From the NCBI GenBank assembly GCA_016795295.1, contig JAEUHP010000153.1, positions 1-58,339 on the forward strand: DNA of 58,339 bases, in the 5' to 3' direction. Within the stretch, counting starts at the first letter, position 1, and the number at the start of each line of letters is the position of its first letter. Of this stretch, positions 23,952 through 33,500 are shown piece by piece. Under the pieces are notes generated by a model. It ran no database searches and was not told the DNA's origin. It was given only the letters and a program-made list of their open reading frames with translations. This DNA comes from Planctomycetota bacterium (GTDB lineage: Bacteria > Planctomycetota > UBA1135 > UBA2386). A program made the position numbers and the translations under genes.

Positions 23952-25810
23952 TGTGCGGCATCGCCGGGGTGTTCGCAGCGACGCCGCAGCGGTCGATCGC
24001 ACGCGAACAGGTCGTCGCGATGACGCGGGCGATCGCGCATCGCGGTCCGGACGGCGAAGGCATCCAGATCGGGCCCGGCCACGGCCTCGGCCATCGGCGT
24101 CTGGCGATCGTCGATCTGGCCAGCGGCGCGCAGCCGATGAGCACGCCGGACGGTCGGTTGTGGGTGACCTTCAACGGCGAGATCTACAACTATCTGGAGC
24201 TGCGCGCCGAACTCGAGGCCCAGGGCGTGGTGTTCCGCACCCGCAGCGACACCGAAGTGCTGCTGCACGGCTACCGCGCGTGGGGCACCGGCCTGGCGGC
24301 GCGGCTGTGGGGCATGTTCGCGTTCGCTTTGGTCGACACCGAACGGCACGAGCTGTACGCGGCGCGCGACCGGCTGGGCAAGAAGCCGTTCTACTGGACG
24401 CAGCACGACGGCTTGTTCCTGTTCGGCAGTGAGCTCAAGGCGCTGCGGGCGGCGGGCGTGCCGGCGCGGCTCGATCCGGCCGCGGTGGCGCAGTTCCTGG
24501 CGCTGCGTTATGTGCCCGACCCGCGCACGATCTTCGCTGCGGTGCACAAGTTGCCGCCGGCGCACTGGTGCCTCTTGCGCGGCGAGCGGGTGCAGATCGA
24601 ACGCTACTGGCGGGTGTCCTTCGCGGCGGCGGCCGAACCGCTGGCGCCGAGTGCCTGCCGCGAACGCACGCTGGAACTGCTCGACTCCGCGGTGCGCATC
24701 CGCCTGATGGGCGAAGTGCCGCTGGCACCGTTCCTGTCGGGTGGCATCGACAGCTACGCGGTGGTCGATTCGATGATCCGCTCGCTCGGCCGCCCGGTCA
24801 CGGCCTGCACCATCGGCTTCGACGAGCCGCGGTTCGACGAACGCGCGGCAGCGCGCGCTTCGGCCGCCGCCTGCGGTGCCCAGTTGCACGAAGAGGTGCT
24901 GCGCGCGGACGAGATGCTGGCGCTCGACTGGCTCGCCGAGACCTTCGACGAACCGTTCAGCGACAGCAGCGCGGTGCCCACCTACCACGTGAGTCGCCTG
25001 GCGCGGCGGCACGTCACCGTGGCACTCACGGGGGACGGTGGCGACGAGTGGTTCGGCGGTTACCGGCGGTATCTGTTCGACCGGCGCGAACATCGGGTGC
25101 GCCGCTGGTTGCCAGCGGCGGTGTGGCGTGGACTCGGCAGCCTGTGGCCGAAGGCCGATTGGCTGCCGCGTTGGCTGCGCGGCAAGCGCACCCTGCAGAA
25201 CCTCGGTGCCGATCCGGCGGTGGCCTACGCGCGCTCGGTCAGTGCGCACCTGCCGGAGGAAGTGTTCGCCGTGCTGCGGCCGGAGCACCACGCTGCCGCC
25301 GGCGATCCGCACGCGCCGCTGCTCGCCGCCTACCGCGGCAGCGATGCGGTGGCGCCCCTGCATCGCGCGGTGGCGACCGACCTCGCCACCTGGCTGCCGG
25401 GGGACATCCTGGTCAAGGCCGACCGTGCCTCGATGGCGGTGGCGCTCGAAGTGCGTGCGCCGTTCCTCGACCACCGCCTGGTCGAGTTCGCTGCGACACT
25501 GCCGCCGGACTGGCACTTCGCTGGCGGGCGTACCAAAGCGTTCCTGCGCAGCGCGCTGGCCGGGCGGCTCGATCCGGCGGCGCTGGTGCGCAAGAAGCAG
25601 GGTTTCTCGGTGCCGCTGCGCGCTTGGTGCCAGGGCCCGGTTGGCAACGCCGTGGCCGAGGCCCTGGGCCAGGCATCGCTGCGCGACTGGCTCGATCCCG
25701 CCGTGGTCGAACGGCTGCTGCGGCGCCATCGGCAGGGGCTCGGCGACCACGCCGAGATGCTGTGGGCAGTCCTGGTGCTGGCCCGGTTCCTCGAACGGTG
25801 GGGGCGCTGA
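23951..25810 (+). CDS. Asparagine-synthase-like amidotransferase, exosortase-associated
   Basis: A 619-residue class II glutamine amidotransferase. Cys2 (MCGIAGVF) is the N-terminal nucleophile after Met removal. The glutaminase domain shows AIAHRGPDGEG, GLGHRRLAIVDL and FNGEIYNY. The synthetase domain has the PP-loop S263-G-G-I-D-S268 for ATP, followed by TGDGGDEWFGGYRRY. Family members in EPS/PEP-CTERM loci are thought to amidate sugar acids or other cell-surface precursors rather than make free asparagine; that role is inferred from context. It overlaps its neighbour by one base and sits between the ligase and two glycosyltransferases. Confidence 0.88.
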   Translation: MCGIAGVFAATPQRSIAREQVVAMTRAIAHRGPDGEGIQIGPGHGLGHRRLAIVDLASGAQPMSTPDGRLWVTFNGEIYNYLELRAELEAQGVVFRTRSDTEVLLHGYRAWGTGLAARLWGMFAFALVDTERHELYAARDRLGKKPFYWTQHDGLFLFGSELKALRAAGVPARLDPAAVAQFLALRYVPDPRTIFAAVHKLPPAHWCLLRGERVQIERYWRVSFAAAAEPLAPSACRERTLELLDSAVRIRLMGEVPLAPFLSGGIDSYAVVDSMIRSLGRPVTACTIGFDEPRFDERAAARASAAACGAQLHEEVLRADEMLALDWLAETFDEPFSDSSAVPTYHVSRLARRHVTVALTGDGGDEWFGGYRRYLFDRREHRVRRWLPAAVWRGLGSLWPKADWLPRWLRGKRTLQNLGADPAVAYARSVSAHLPEEVFAVLRPEHHAAAGDPHAPLLAAYRGSDAVAPLHRAVATDLATWLPGDILVKADRASMAVALEVRAPFLDHRLVEFAATLPPDWHFAGGRTKAFLRSALAGRLDPAALVRKKQGFSVPLRAWCQGPVGNAVAEALGQASLRDWLDPAVVERLLRRHRQGLGDHAEMLWAVLVLARFLERWGR

Positions 25811-25811
25811 C

Positions 25812-26996
25812 GTGGTGCGGCTCGTCACGTTCACCAATCTGTTCCCCAGTGCGGAACTGCCGACCCACGGCGCCTTCGTCGCCGACCGCATGCAACGCGT
25901 GGCCGCCAAAAGCGGCTTGCCGTGGACTGTGGTGGCGCCGGTGCCGGCCGTGGTGCCCTGGCTGCGCTTTGGCGCGCACCGGCGCTGGGCGCGCTTGCCC
26001 GGGCGCGAAGTCTGGCACGGGGTCGCGGTGCAGCACCCGCGTTACCGGCACTGGCCGGGACTCGGCATGCGGCGGCAGGCGGCGGCGATGGCCAAGGGCG
26101 CGCGGGCTGCGGTGGCGGCGCTGGCCGCCGCCGAACCGATCGTGCTCGACGCGCACTACCTGTGGCCGGACGGCGTGGCGGCGGCGACCCTGGCCGCGGA
26201 GTTGGGCGTGCCGTTCACCCTGACCGCGCGCGGCAGCGACGTCAACGTGCTCGCCGCCGACCCGGTGGTGCGGGCCGGCATCGCGGCGGCAGCGGCGCGT
26301 GCTGCCGCGTGCTGGGCGGTCAGCGGGGATCTGGCGGCGCGGTTCGCCGACGTGGTCGGGTTGCCGCGCGCGCGTGTGGTCGAAGTGCGCAACGGGGTCG
26401 ATCTCGTGCAGTTCTGCCCTGGCGACGCCGTTGCGGCGCGCGCCGAGCTGGGACTGCCGGCCACCGGCCGGCTGTTGCTGGGCGTGGGCCGGTTGGTGCC
26501 GGGCAAGGGCTTCGCCACCGCCGCGGCGGCTCTGCCGCGCCTGCCCAACGACGTGCACCTGGTGCTGGTCGGCGAAGGCCCGGAGCGGCAGCGCTTGCTC
26601 GCCTTGGCGCCGGGGCGCGTGCATTGTCTCGGCAACCGGCCGCGTGGCGTGGTGGCGACTGCCTACCGGGCGGCGGACCTCTTGGTGCTGCCCAGCGAAC
26701 GCGAGGGCTGGCCGAACGTGGTCACCGAAGCCCTGGCCTCGGGTCTGCGTGTCTTGGCGACGCCGGTGGGCGGCATTCCCGAGATCCTGGGCCATCCCGC
26801 CAAAGGCGATCTGCGGCTCGGCGCGCTGGCGCCGGTCGGCGACGTGGCCGCGTTCGCGGCGGCGGCGCTGGCACTGCTGGCGAGCCCGGCAGAGCCGTTG
26901 GCGGTGCGCGCGTTCGCGGCGCGGTATGGTTGGGACGAGCCGGTCGCCTTGCTCGCCGCGACCTTCCGGGGCCTGCTGGGAGTGGCCGCCGCATGA
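25812..26996 (+). CDS. GT4-family glycosyltransferase of the EPS operon
   Basis: A 394-residue GT-B enzyme. It begins VRLVTFTNLFPSAELPTHGAF, a start typical of exosortase-locus GT4 enzymes. It has LDAHYLWPDGVAAA and LTARGSDVNVL in the acceptor half, LLGVGRLVPGKGFATAA at the donor half, and the GT4 signature LPSEREGWPNVVTEALASGLRV with both conserved Glu residues. GTG 25812 follows the previous stop by one base; a second GTG at 25815 is possible. Predicted to act on the lipid-linked repeat unit in the cytoplasm. Sugar unknown. Confidence 0.86.
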   Translation: MVRLVTFTNLFPSAELPTHGAFVADRMQRVAAKSGLPWTVVAPVPAVVPWLRFGAHRRWARLPGREVWHGVAVQHPRYRHWPGLGMRRQAAAMAKGARAAVAALAAAEPIVLDAHYLWPDGVAAATLAAELGVPFTLTARGSDVNVLAADPVVRAGIAAAAARAAACWAVSGDLAARFADVVGLPRARVVEVRNGVDLVQFCPGDAVAARAELGLPATGRLLLGVGRLVPGKGFATAAAALPRLPNDVHLVLVGEGPERQRLLALAPGRVHCLGNRPRGVVATAYRAADLLVLPSEREGWPNVVTEALASGLRVLATPVGGIPEILGHPAKGDLRLGALAPVGDVAAFAAAALALLASPAEPLAVRAFAARYGWDEPVALLAATFRGLLGVAAA

Positions 26997-28180
26997 GCCG
27001 TTCCTACCGCATCCTCTACCACCACCGCATCCGGGCCGACGACGGCCAGGCGGTGCACGTGCGCGAGGTGATCGGTGCACTGCGCGCGGCCGGCCACGAC
27101 GTGCACGAAGCGGCGCTGGTGCCGAAGACCGGTGTGGCGCCAACGGTGCGCACCGCGGCGCGCGCCCCATCGTTCTGGCAGCGACTCAGCCTGCCGCGGC
27201 CGGCGATCGAGGTCGCCGAACGGCTCTACAACCGCACCGGCCGCCGCCTGCTGCGCGCCGCAGCGGCGCAGTGCCGCCCCGACTTCGTCTACGAACGCCA
27301 CGCGCTGCACTGCCATGCGGGACTCGACGTGGCGCGCGAACTCGGCGTGCCGCTGCTGCTCGAAGTGAATTCGCCGATGGTCGACGAGATGCAGAAGCTG
27401 GGCAAACTGTGGTTCCGCGGTGCCGCTCTGCGCACCGAACGGCAGGTGCTCGGCGCGGCCGACGCCGTGCTCGCGGTGACCGAAGTGCTCGGCCAGATGC
27501 TGGTGCAGCGTGGTGCACGGCCGGCTGCGGTGCACGTGGTCGGCAACGGTGCCGTGCCCGAACGCTACGACGCGGCGGCGCGGGCCGCGGCGGTGCAGTT
27601 GCGGGCCCAATGGGCGCTGCCGGCGGGTGCGTTCGTGCTCGGCTTCATCGGCTACATGCGGCCGTGGCACCGGCTCGACCTGGTGCTCGACGTGATGTCG
27701 CGGCCGGGTTTCGGCGAGCTGGTCCTGGTGCTGGCCGGCGCGGGCCCGGCACTGCCCATGCTGCGGGCGCGCGCCGCGGCCTTGGGGCTCGGTGCGCGGT
27801 TCCTCGCGCTCGGCGAAGTGCCGCCCGCCGAACTGCCGGCGCACGTGCTGGCCCTCGACGCGGCACTGATCCCGGCGATCAACGCCTATGCTTCGCCGTT
27901 GAAGCTGTTCGATTCGCTGGCGGCGGGTGTGCCGACCCTGGCGCCCGACCAACCGAACCTGCGCGAGAATCTGCAGGACGGCCAGAACGGTCTGTTGTTC
28001 CAGCCGGGCTCCGCGGACGCACTGGCCGCTGCCTTGGGGCGGCTGGTGCAGGACCGCGCGTTCGCCGCCCGCCTGGGAGCGGCGGGCCGGCAGAGCCTGT
28101 TGGCGCAGCGTTGGACCTGGGCCGGCAACGCCGAACGGATCGCGGCGATCGCGGCCCGAGTGCTGGAGGCACGCCGCTGA
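26993..28180 (+). CDS. GT4-family glycosyltransferase of the EPS operon (second)
   Basis: A 395-residue GT-B glycosyltransferase. It starts YRILYHHRIRADDGQAVHVRE, the nucleotide-fold opening with the acceptor loop. It has ERHALHCHAG, VLAVTEVLGQML, LGFIGYMRPWHRLDL at the donor half, and ASPLKLFDSLAAGVP, where a canonical E-x7-E motif is replaced by a K-x-x-x-x-L-A-x-G form seen in many GT4 relatives. ATGA overlap with the preceding gene. It probably adds another residue of the same repeat unit. Confidence 0.85.
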   Translation: MSRSYRILYHHRIRADDGQAVHVREVIGALRAAGHDVHEAALVPKTGVAPTVRTAARAPSFWQRLSLPRPAIEVAERLYNRTGRRLLRAAAAQCRPDFVYERHALHCHAGLDVARELGVPLLLEVNSPMVDEMQKLGKLWFRGAALRTERQVLGAADAVLAVTEVLGQMLVQRGARPAAVHVVGNGAVPERYDAAARAAAVQLRAQWALPAGAFVLGFIGYMRPWHRLDLVLDVMSRPGFGELVLVLAGAGPALPMLRARAAALGLGARFLALGEVPPAELPAHVLALDAALIPAINAYASPLKLFDSLAAGVPTLAPDQPNLRENLQDGQNGLLFQPGSADALAAALGRLVQDRAFAARLGAAGRQSLLAQRWTWAGNAERIAAIAARVLEARR

Positions 28181-29706
28181 TGCGCGCGCTGGCCTGGCTG
28201 GTGCCGTTGTGCCTCGCCTATGCCCCGGCGCTGTGGTGGTGCGTCGAACGCTGGAATGCACCGAGTGGCTACTTCGAGCACGGCTACCTGGTGGTGCCGA
28301 TCGGCATCGCCGTGGTGTGGTGGCAGCGCGCTGCGTGGCGCACCCGGCCGGCGGCGGTCGATGTGCGCGGTTGGTGGCTGCTCGGACCGGCGCTGCTGCT
28401 GCACCTTTCGGGTGTGCTGTGGATGATCGACTCGCTGTCGGCGGCCAGCCTGTGCCTCGCGGTGCCCGGTGCTGCGTGGTTGGTGCTCGGCCGGCAGCGC
28501 TTGCGCGGCTTGTGGCCGGTGCTCGGCCTCGTGCTGTTCGCCGTGCCGGCACCGATCTACGTCGAAGGCCGCGCGGCATTCGTGTTGAAGGAGATCGCAG
28601 TGCAGGGTGGTGCCTGGCTCGGCAACCTTGCGGGCGCTGGGATCGTGCGCTCCGGGGCGAATCTGCACCTCACCGGCACGCGGGAGTCGTTGTTCGTGGC
28701 CGAAGCCTGCAGTGGTCTCCGTTCGTTGTTGGCGTTGGTGCTGCTCGCCTACTGCCAAGCGTGTTTCCTCGGCAACCCGGGCTGGGTGCGGCGCGTGGCG
28801 ATCCTGCTCACCAGCGTGCCGATCGCGGTCGGTGCGAACGTGGTGCGCATCGCCAGCCTGTGTGTGCTGGCACGGGTCGCCGGGGTGCCGTTCGCCGAAG
28901 GCCAGGGCCACACCCTGGCGAACACCGTCGAATGGCTTGCCGCGGTGGGCGCCTTGCTCGGCCTAGACTGGTGGCTGTGGTCCCGCTTGGCTCGGCCCGT
29001 CCTGGCCGTGCCGGCGCCCGCGGCTGCCGGGCTGCCGGCCCGGCGCCGGCGCTTGTGGCCGCATGCACTGTTGCTGTGGCTGCTCGCGGGTCCCTTGTTG
29101 TTCCTGGGCACCTACCGGCCACCGGCCGGGCCCGGGGATCGCGCCGAACGACTGCCGGTGCAGGTCGCCGGCTACGACCTCGTACCACGGGCGCCGGCCG
29201 AAGCGCGGCGGTTCGAGCAGAGCCTGCCGCGCTGGCGCGAACTGCTCGGTACGCCGGACTTCGTCTGGCGGCGCTACCGGCGCAGCGCGACGCCGCAGGC
29301 GCGCATCCAATTGGTGGCCCTGTTCCACGACAGCAACTGGAAGAGTGTGCACCCGCCGCGCATCTGCATCGAAGGCAGCGACATGGACATCGAGCAGGAC
29401 GACGTGGTGCCTGCGCCGTGGCTCGGCACTGGGGTGTCCGCTGGGCGGATCCTGGCGCGTGCGCGCGCCGATGGGGTGCGGTACCTGACCCTGTCCCTGT
29501 TCGGCACCCGTGACTGGGCTTCGGGCAGCTACACCGAGTTCACCATGCACCACCTGCCGCGCGCATTCTGGCGCGCCAACGAGTCCGGGTTCCTGCTGCG
29601 CGTGGAGACGCCGCTGGCCGCTGGCGAGGAGCTGGCCGCGGCCGAAGCGCGCTGCGGCGCGTTCCTCGCCGAACTGCTGCCGGCAGCGCGGGAGTTGTTG
29701 CGATGA
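28180..29706 (+). CDS. Exosortase fused to an EpsI-type domain
   Basis: A 508-residue fusion. Residues 1-270 are a polytopic exosortase with about eight hydrophobic segments and its catalytic triad: Cys177 in EACSGLRSL, Arg223 in NVVRIASL and His244 in GQGHTLAN. Exosortases cleave C-terminal sorting tags (PEP-CTERM type) and transfer the protein to an acceptor at the membrane. After a further helix (about 290-310), residues 320-508 match the EpsI domain (FHDSNWKSVHPPRICIEGSDM), often a separate gene in EPS loci. It starts in a TGATG overlap. The exact Xrt class cannot be assigned, and no protein with a recognisable C-terminal tag is encoded in the window. Confidence 0.88.
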   Translation: MRALAWLVPLCLAYAPALWWCVERWNAPSGYFEHGYLVVPIGIAVVWWQRAAWRTRPAAVDVRGWWLLGPALLLHLSGVLWMIDSLSAASLCLAVPGAAWLVLGRQRLRGLWPVLGLVLFAVPAPIYVEGRAAFVLKEIAVQGGAWLGNLAGAGIVRSGANLHLTGTRESLFVAEACSGLRSLLALVLLAYCQACFLGNPGWVRRVAILLTSVPIAVGANVVRIASLCVLARVAGVPFAEGQGHTLANTVEWLAAVGALLGLDWWLWSRLARPVLAVPAPAAAGLPARRRRLWPHALLLWLLAGPLLFLGTYRPPAGPGDRAERLPVQVAGYDLVPRAPAEARRFEQSLPRWRELLGTPDFVWRRYRRSATPQARIQLVALFHDSNWKSVHPPRICIEGSDMDIEQDDVVPAPWLGTGVSAGRILARARADGVRYLTLSLFGTRDWASGSYTEFTMHHLPRAFWRANESGFLLRVETPLAAGEELAAAEARCGAFLAELLPAARELLR

Positions 29707-30590
29707 CCTTGGCCCATGCTTTGTCGGTCGACGTCGAGGACTGGTTCCAGGTGCTGAACATGGCGCACGTGGTGCCGCGTGCCGAGTGGGACCGGTTGCC
29801 GCTGCGCTGTGGCGATGCGATGCGCCGCCTGCTGGACCAGTTCGACCGGCGCCAGGCCAAGGCCACGTTCTTCTTCCTCGGCTGGATCGCCGAGCGGCTG
29901 CCCGATCTGGTGCGCGACGTGGTTTCGGCCGGGCACGAACTGGGCAGCCACGGCTACGACCATCGACTGCTGCCCGACCTCGGCCGCGAGGGCTTTCGCG
30001 CCGATCTCGAGCGCACTGCCGTGATCCTGGAGCAGATCGCTGGGGTGCGGCCGCAGGCGTTCCGCGCCTGCACGTGGTCGATCGGCCGCCGTACGCCGTG
30101 GGCGATCGCCGAACTGCTGCGCGCCGGCATCCGCGTCGACAGTTCGATCCAACCGGTGCGCCATCCCGACTATGGCGTGCCCGGGGCACCGACGACCCCG
30201 TACCGGCTCCAGGACGAAACCGGCGAACTGCTCGAGTTCCCGCCGTTGACGCTGGATCTGCTCGGGCGCCACCTGCCAGTGGGCGGGGGTGGTTACTTGC
30301 GCCTGTTCCCTCTGCTGCTGCTGCGCGCCGGCCTGCGCCAGAAAGAACGCCAAGGCGTGCCGGGCTGCATTTATCTGCACCCGTGGGAGGTCGATCCCGG
30401 GCAGCCGCGGCAGCGGCTCGGCGGCTTGCGCGGCTTCCGCCACTACGTCAACCTGGCGCGCACCGAAGCCAAACTGGACCGGCTGCTCGCCGAGTTCCCG
30501 TTCACTTCGCTCGGCGCTGCCCTGGCTCAGCGGCCGGACAGCTGGCGGGCGAAGCTGCCCGCGTACCGGGCCCGCGAACTGCTCGGGTAG
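29703..30590 (+). CDS. Polysaccharide deacetylase, PEP-CTERM-locus type
   Basis: A 295-residue NodB-fold deacetylase. It opens LAHALSVDVEDWFQ with the metal Asp-Asp/Glu motif near residues 9-12. SHGYDHRLL (near residue 81) supplies the two metal His residues. RACTWSIGRRTPW and IYLHPWEVD complete motifs 3-5. The VDVEDWFQ opening is diagnostic of the exosortase-associated group (DUF3473-type C-terminus). It would remove acetyl groups from the exported glycan. ATGA overlap with the exosortase. It is the last gene of the operon, and its final 64 bases overlap the convergent TPR gene antisense. Confidence 0.88.
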   Translation: MTLAHALSVDVEDWFQVLNMAHVVPRAEWDRLPLRCGDAMRRLLDQFDRRQAKATFFFLGWIAERLPDLVRDVVSAGHELGSHGYDHRLLPDLGREGFRADLERTAVILEQIAGVRPQAFRACTWSIGRRTPWAIAELLRAGIRVDSSIQPVRHPDYGVPGAPTTPYRLQDETGELLEFPPLTLDLLGRHLPVGGGGYLRLFPLLLLRAGLRQKERQGVPGCIYLHPWEVDPGQPRQRLGGLRGFRHYVNLARTEAKLDRLLAEFPFTSLGAALAQRPDSWRAKLPAYRARELLG

Positions 30591-33500
30591 TCTGCCGCAA
30601 GCTTCTGGAAGCTGGCCGCCGCGCGCTGGCTGGCGTCCGGGTCCTTGGTCTGCAGCTGCGCCAGGGCCAAGGCCTGCAGGTGCAGGCCGTCGGCGCGCGG
30701 CTCGGCACCCTGCAGAGCGGCCACGGCGGCTTCGGCCCGCCCGGCGCGCAGTTCGAGCAGGCCTTTCGCCAGCTGGCCGCGGCGGGTCGCCACCAACCAT
30801 TCGGGCAGGCGGCCGAAGGCTTGGCGGTCGGCCGGGGTCGCGCCGCCGGAGCTGGCCACCAGCACGCACAGATCGAGCACCCGCAGCGGTGTCTCGGCGT
30901 GTTGCAATGCGGCGCGCAGCGCCGGAATCGCCGTGGCTGCCTCGCCGCGCTCCACCAGCAGTTCGGCCCGCGCCTGCCACAGGGCCATCTGGGTCGGGTG
31001 GGCGGCGATGGCCTGATCCAAGGCCGCGATCGCTGCGTTCGGACCGAACCGGGCGACGAGCACACTCATGGTGCGGGGCAGTTGCTGCTCGTCGTCCCGG
31101 CCGCTGGCCACCAGTTCGAGGTGGCGCGTGAGCCGTTGCCGCACCTGGGCATCGGGGGCACTCGCCAGCTCGTTCGGCAGCAGGTGCAACAGGTCGCCGA
31201 ACGGTTCCGCAGCGACGAGCCATGGCTGCACTGCTTCGCGCACGCCCTTGGCGTCGTCGCCCCCCTTGCCGAGCAGGTCGGTGGCGAGCCGGCCCAGCAG
31301 CCGCGCGGCGAGATCGGTGTCGCCACCTGCCACTTCCGGCAAGCGCCGCACCAGGATCCAGAAGGCGTCGCGGGGGCGGCCGCGTGCGGCCAAGGCGGTG
31401 AGCTCGAAGATGCTGGGCGGCAGCACCGAGGGGAACTCCAACCAGCGGTTGGCATCGAGCTGGTCGGCGAGCGGCAGGTTGCCGAGTCGAGCCACGTGCC
31501 GCGCCGCGAGCTGCATCGAAGTGGCGCGTGCCAGCGGGGAATCGGCGACTCCGCCGGTGGCGACGGCGCGGGCCAGGGCCATGGTCAGGGTGTCGCCCAG
31601 GGTCACGGGGAAGCGCGGGTGGGTCGCGGCCACGGCGAGTTCGCGCCACAGCAACGGGGCCCCCTGGCCGGCGGTCTGCAGGGCGCTGTACACCGCCAGA
31701 GCAGCCGCCGGGCGGCCGGCCTCCAGATGGGCGCGGGCCAACAGCAACTGCGCGCTGGCGGCGCCAGGGTGGGCGGCGACCAGCTGCAGTGCCAGCGGTT
31801 CGGCGGCTTTGCCGGCGCCACGGTGCTCGAGCAACGCGACCAGTTCGGCGAGGGTCTGGCGCTGCGCGTCGTCGCCCACGACCAAGTCGGGGCACAGCGA
31901 GGTGGCGCCGCACAGCTGCAGCACCACGTGCGCCAGCAGATCGGCTCGGTCGGTGGCCACGGCCTGCTCGGCCAGCGCCAGTGCCTGGGTGCGGTCCTGC
32001 AGCCGCAGCGCCAAGCCCGGGCGGGTGGCGGCGGTCGTCAATCGGTAGACCTGAGCCGCACGCTCCGGCCGGCCCAGCGCCAGTTCCAGCAGGGCCAGAT
32101 TCTCCGCCGCGCCGCGGCCGTCGGCGAACGCCACGGCGGCCGCACCGTGCTGGCGCGCCTGCTGCAATTCGCCAAGTTGCAGGGCCAGGTCACCAGCCAG
32201 GGCATGCAGGGCGCCGTCGCGCGCTTCGGGAGCAGCACAGGCCAGGGCTGCGGCGGCGAACCGGTAGGCGGTGGCGGGCCGTGCCGCGGCCAGCCGTTCG
32301 GCCGCGGCCCGCAGCGGCGCTGCCGCAGTCTCGGGCAGCGGCTCAGCCGCCAACAAGCCCTGGTGCGTGCGTCGAGCCAGATTGGCATCGGGCTCGGCAC
32401 TGCCCGCCACCATCGCCGCGGCGAGTGCGGCGGCGAAGGCGGCGCGCTGAGCCGGCGGTGCGGTGGCGAGTGCGGGAGCGGCCTTGGTCAGCAGGCGGTG
32501 CGCGCTGGCCGTGTCGTTCGCCAGGGCCGCAGCGTGTGCGGCCAGCACCTGCAGTTCGAGGTTGGTCGGGGGCAGCTCGGCGGGCACCAGGCCCAGGGCA
32601 TGGGGGGCGGCGTCGGCGATCGCCGCCCGCAGCAGTTCGGCGGTCAGTTCCGGTCGCGGCGCGAGCGTGGTCATCAGCCGCGGCAGGTCGTCGCGACCCA
32701 CCGGCGCGCCGGCGCGCACGGCCCGCAGCAGCAGTTCGGCAGAGGCTTCGTCCGATGGGTCGGCGGTGCACAGACTGCGCAGGCGCTGGGCTGCTTCGGC
32801 CGGTTGGCCGGCTGCCAGCCAAGCCGCTGCCTCCAGGCGCCGCGGCAGCGCCCGTTCTGGGAAGCGTTCGGCGGCGCGGCGTGCCGCGGCGAGCGCCACG
32901 GGGGCCACGCCGCTGGCCAGGGCCGCCTCGGTGCACAGGACGAAGCCCAGGGGATCGGTGACCTCCGGCGTAGCGGTCTTGCGCTGCAGGCACTGCGCCA
33001 GCAGGCTCGCGCCGTCCTGGCCCGCATCGCGCAGCACCAGTTCGGCCGCGCGGAGCCGCAGACCGAACGCGGCTTCGTCTTCGCTGCCATGCACCGCGGC
33101 CTCGTCCAGCGCGGCCAGGGCTGCTCCGCCCCGGCGCTGCCGCAGCTGGAAGGCCGCCAGGGCGCGCAGCGGCTGTGGATCGCCGGGCCGACCGCGCTGC
33201 CATTCGCCGAACACCGCGAGCTGGTCCGCTTCGCCGCTGCCGCTGTCGGCCAGTGCCTGCACGCGCAGTTCGGCGATGCTCGGCGCCAGATCGACTTGGC
33301 CCAGGGGCGTTGGCCCGCGTAGCAACTGGTAGAGGCCCCAGCGCAGGGTCTTCTCGGCCTGCGCCGGCTGCTTGCGCAGGCCGTTCAGGGTGCCGTGCAC
33401 GAGCGCATTCACCGGCCCGGTGGCCACGCCGATCGCTTCGAGCGCGCGCACGTCGCTGGCGAGTGTGTCCAGGGCCGTGGCGTTCTCCAGGCTGCGCGCC

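Noticed and set aside
19839..24002. Very long minus-strand open frame continuing upstream of the 928-residue protein
   Set aside because: It is antisense to four well-recognised polysaccharide genes, and its translation is His/Gln/Arg-rich without domains, as expected for the complement of GC-rich coding DNA.
29510..33322. 1270-codon plus-strand open frame
   Set aside because: It lies opposite the giant TPR gene and its translation has shadow-type composition; no ribosome-binding site or motif.
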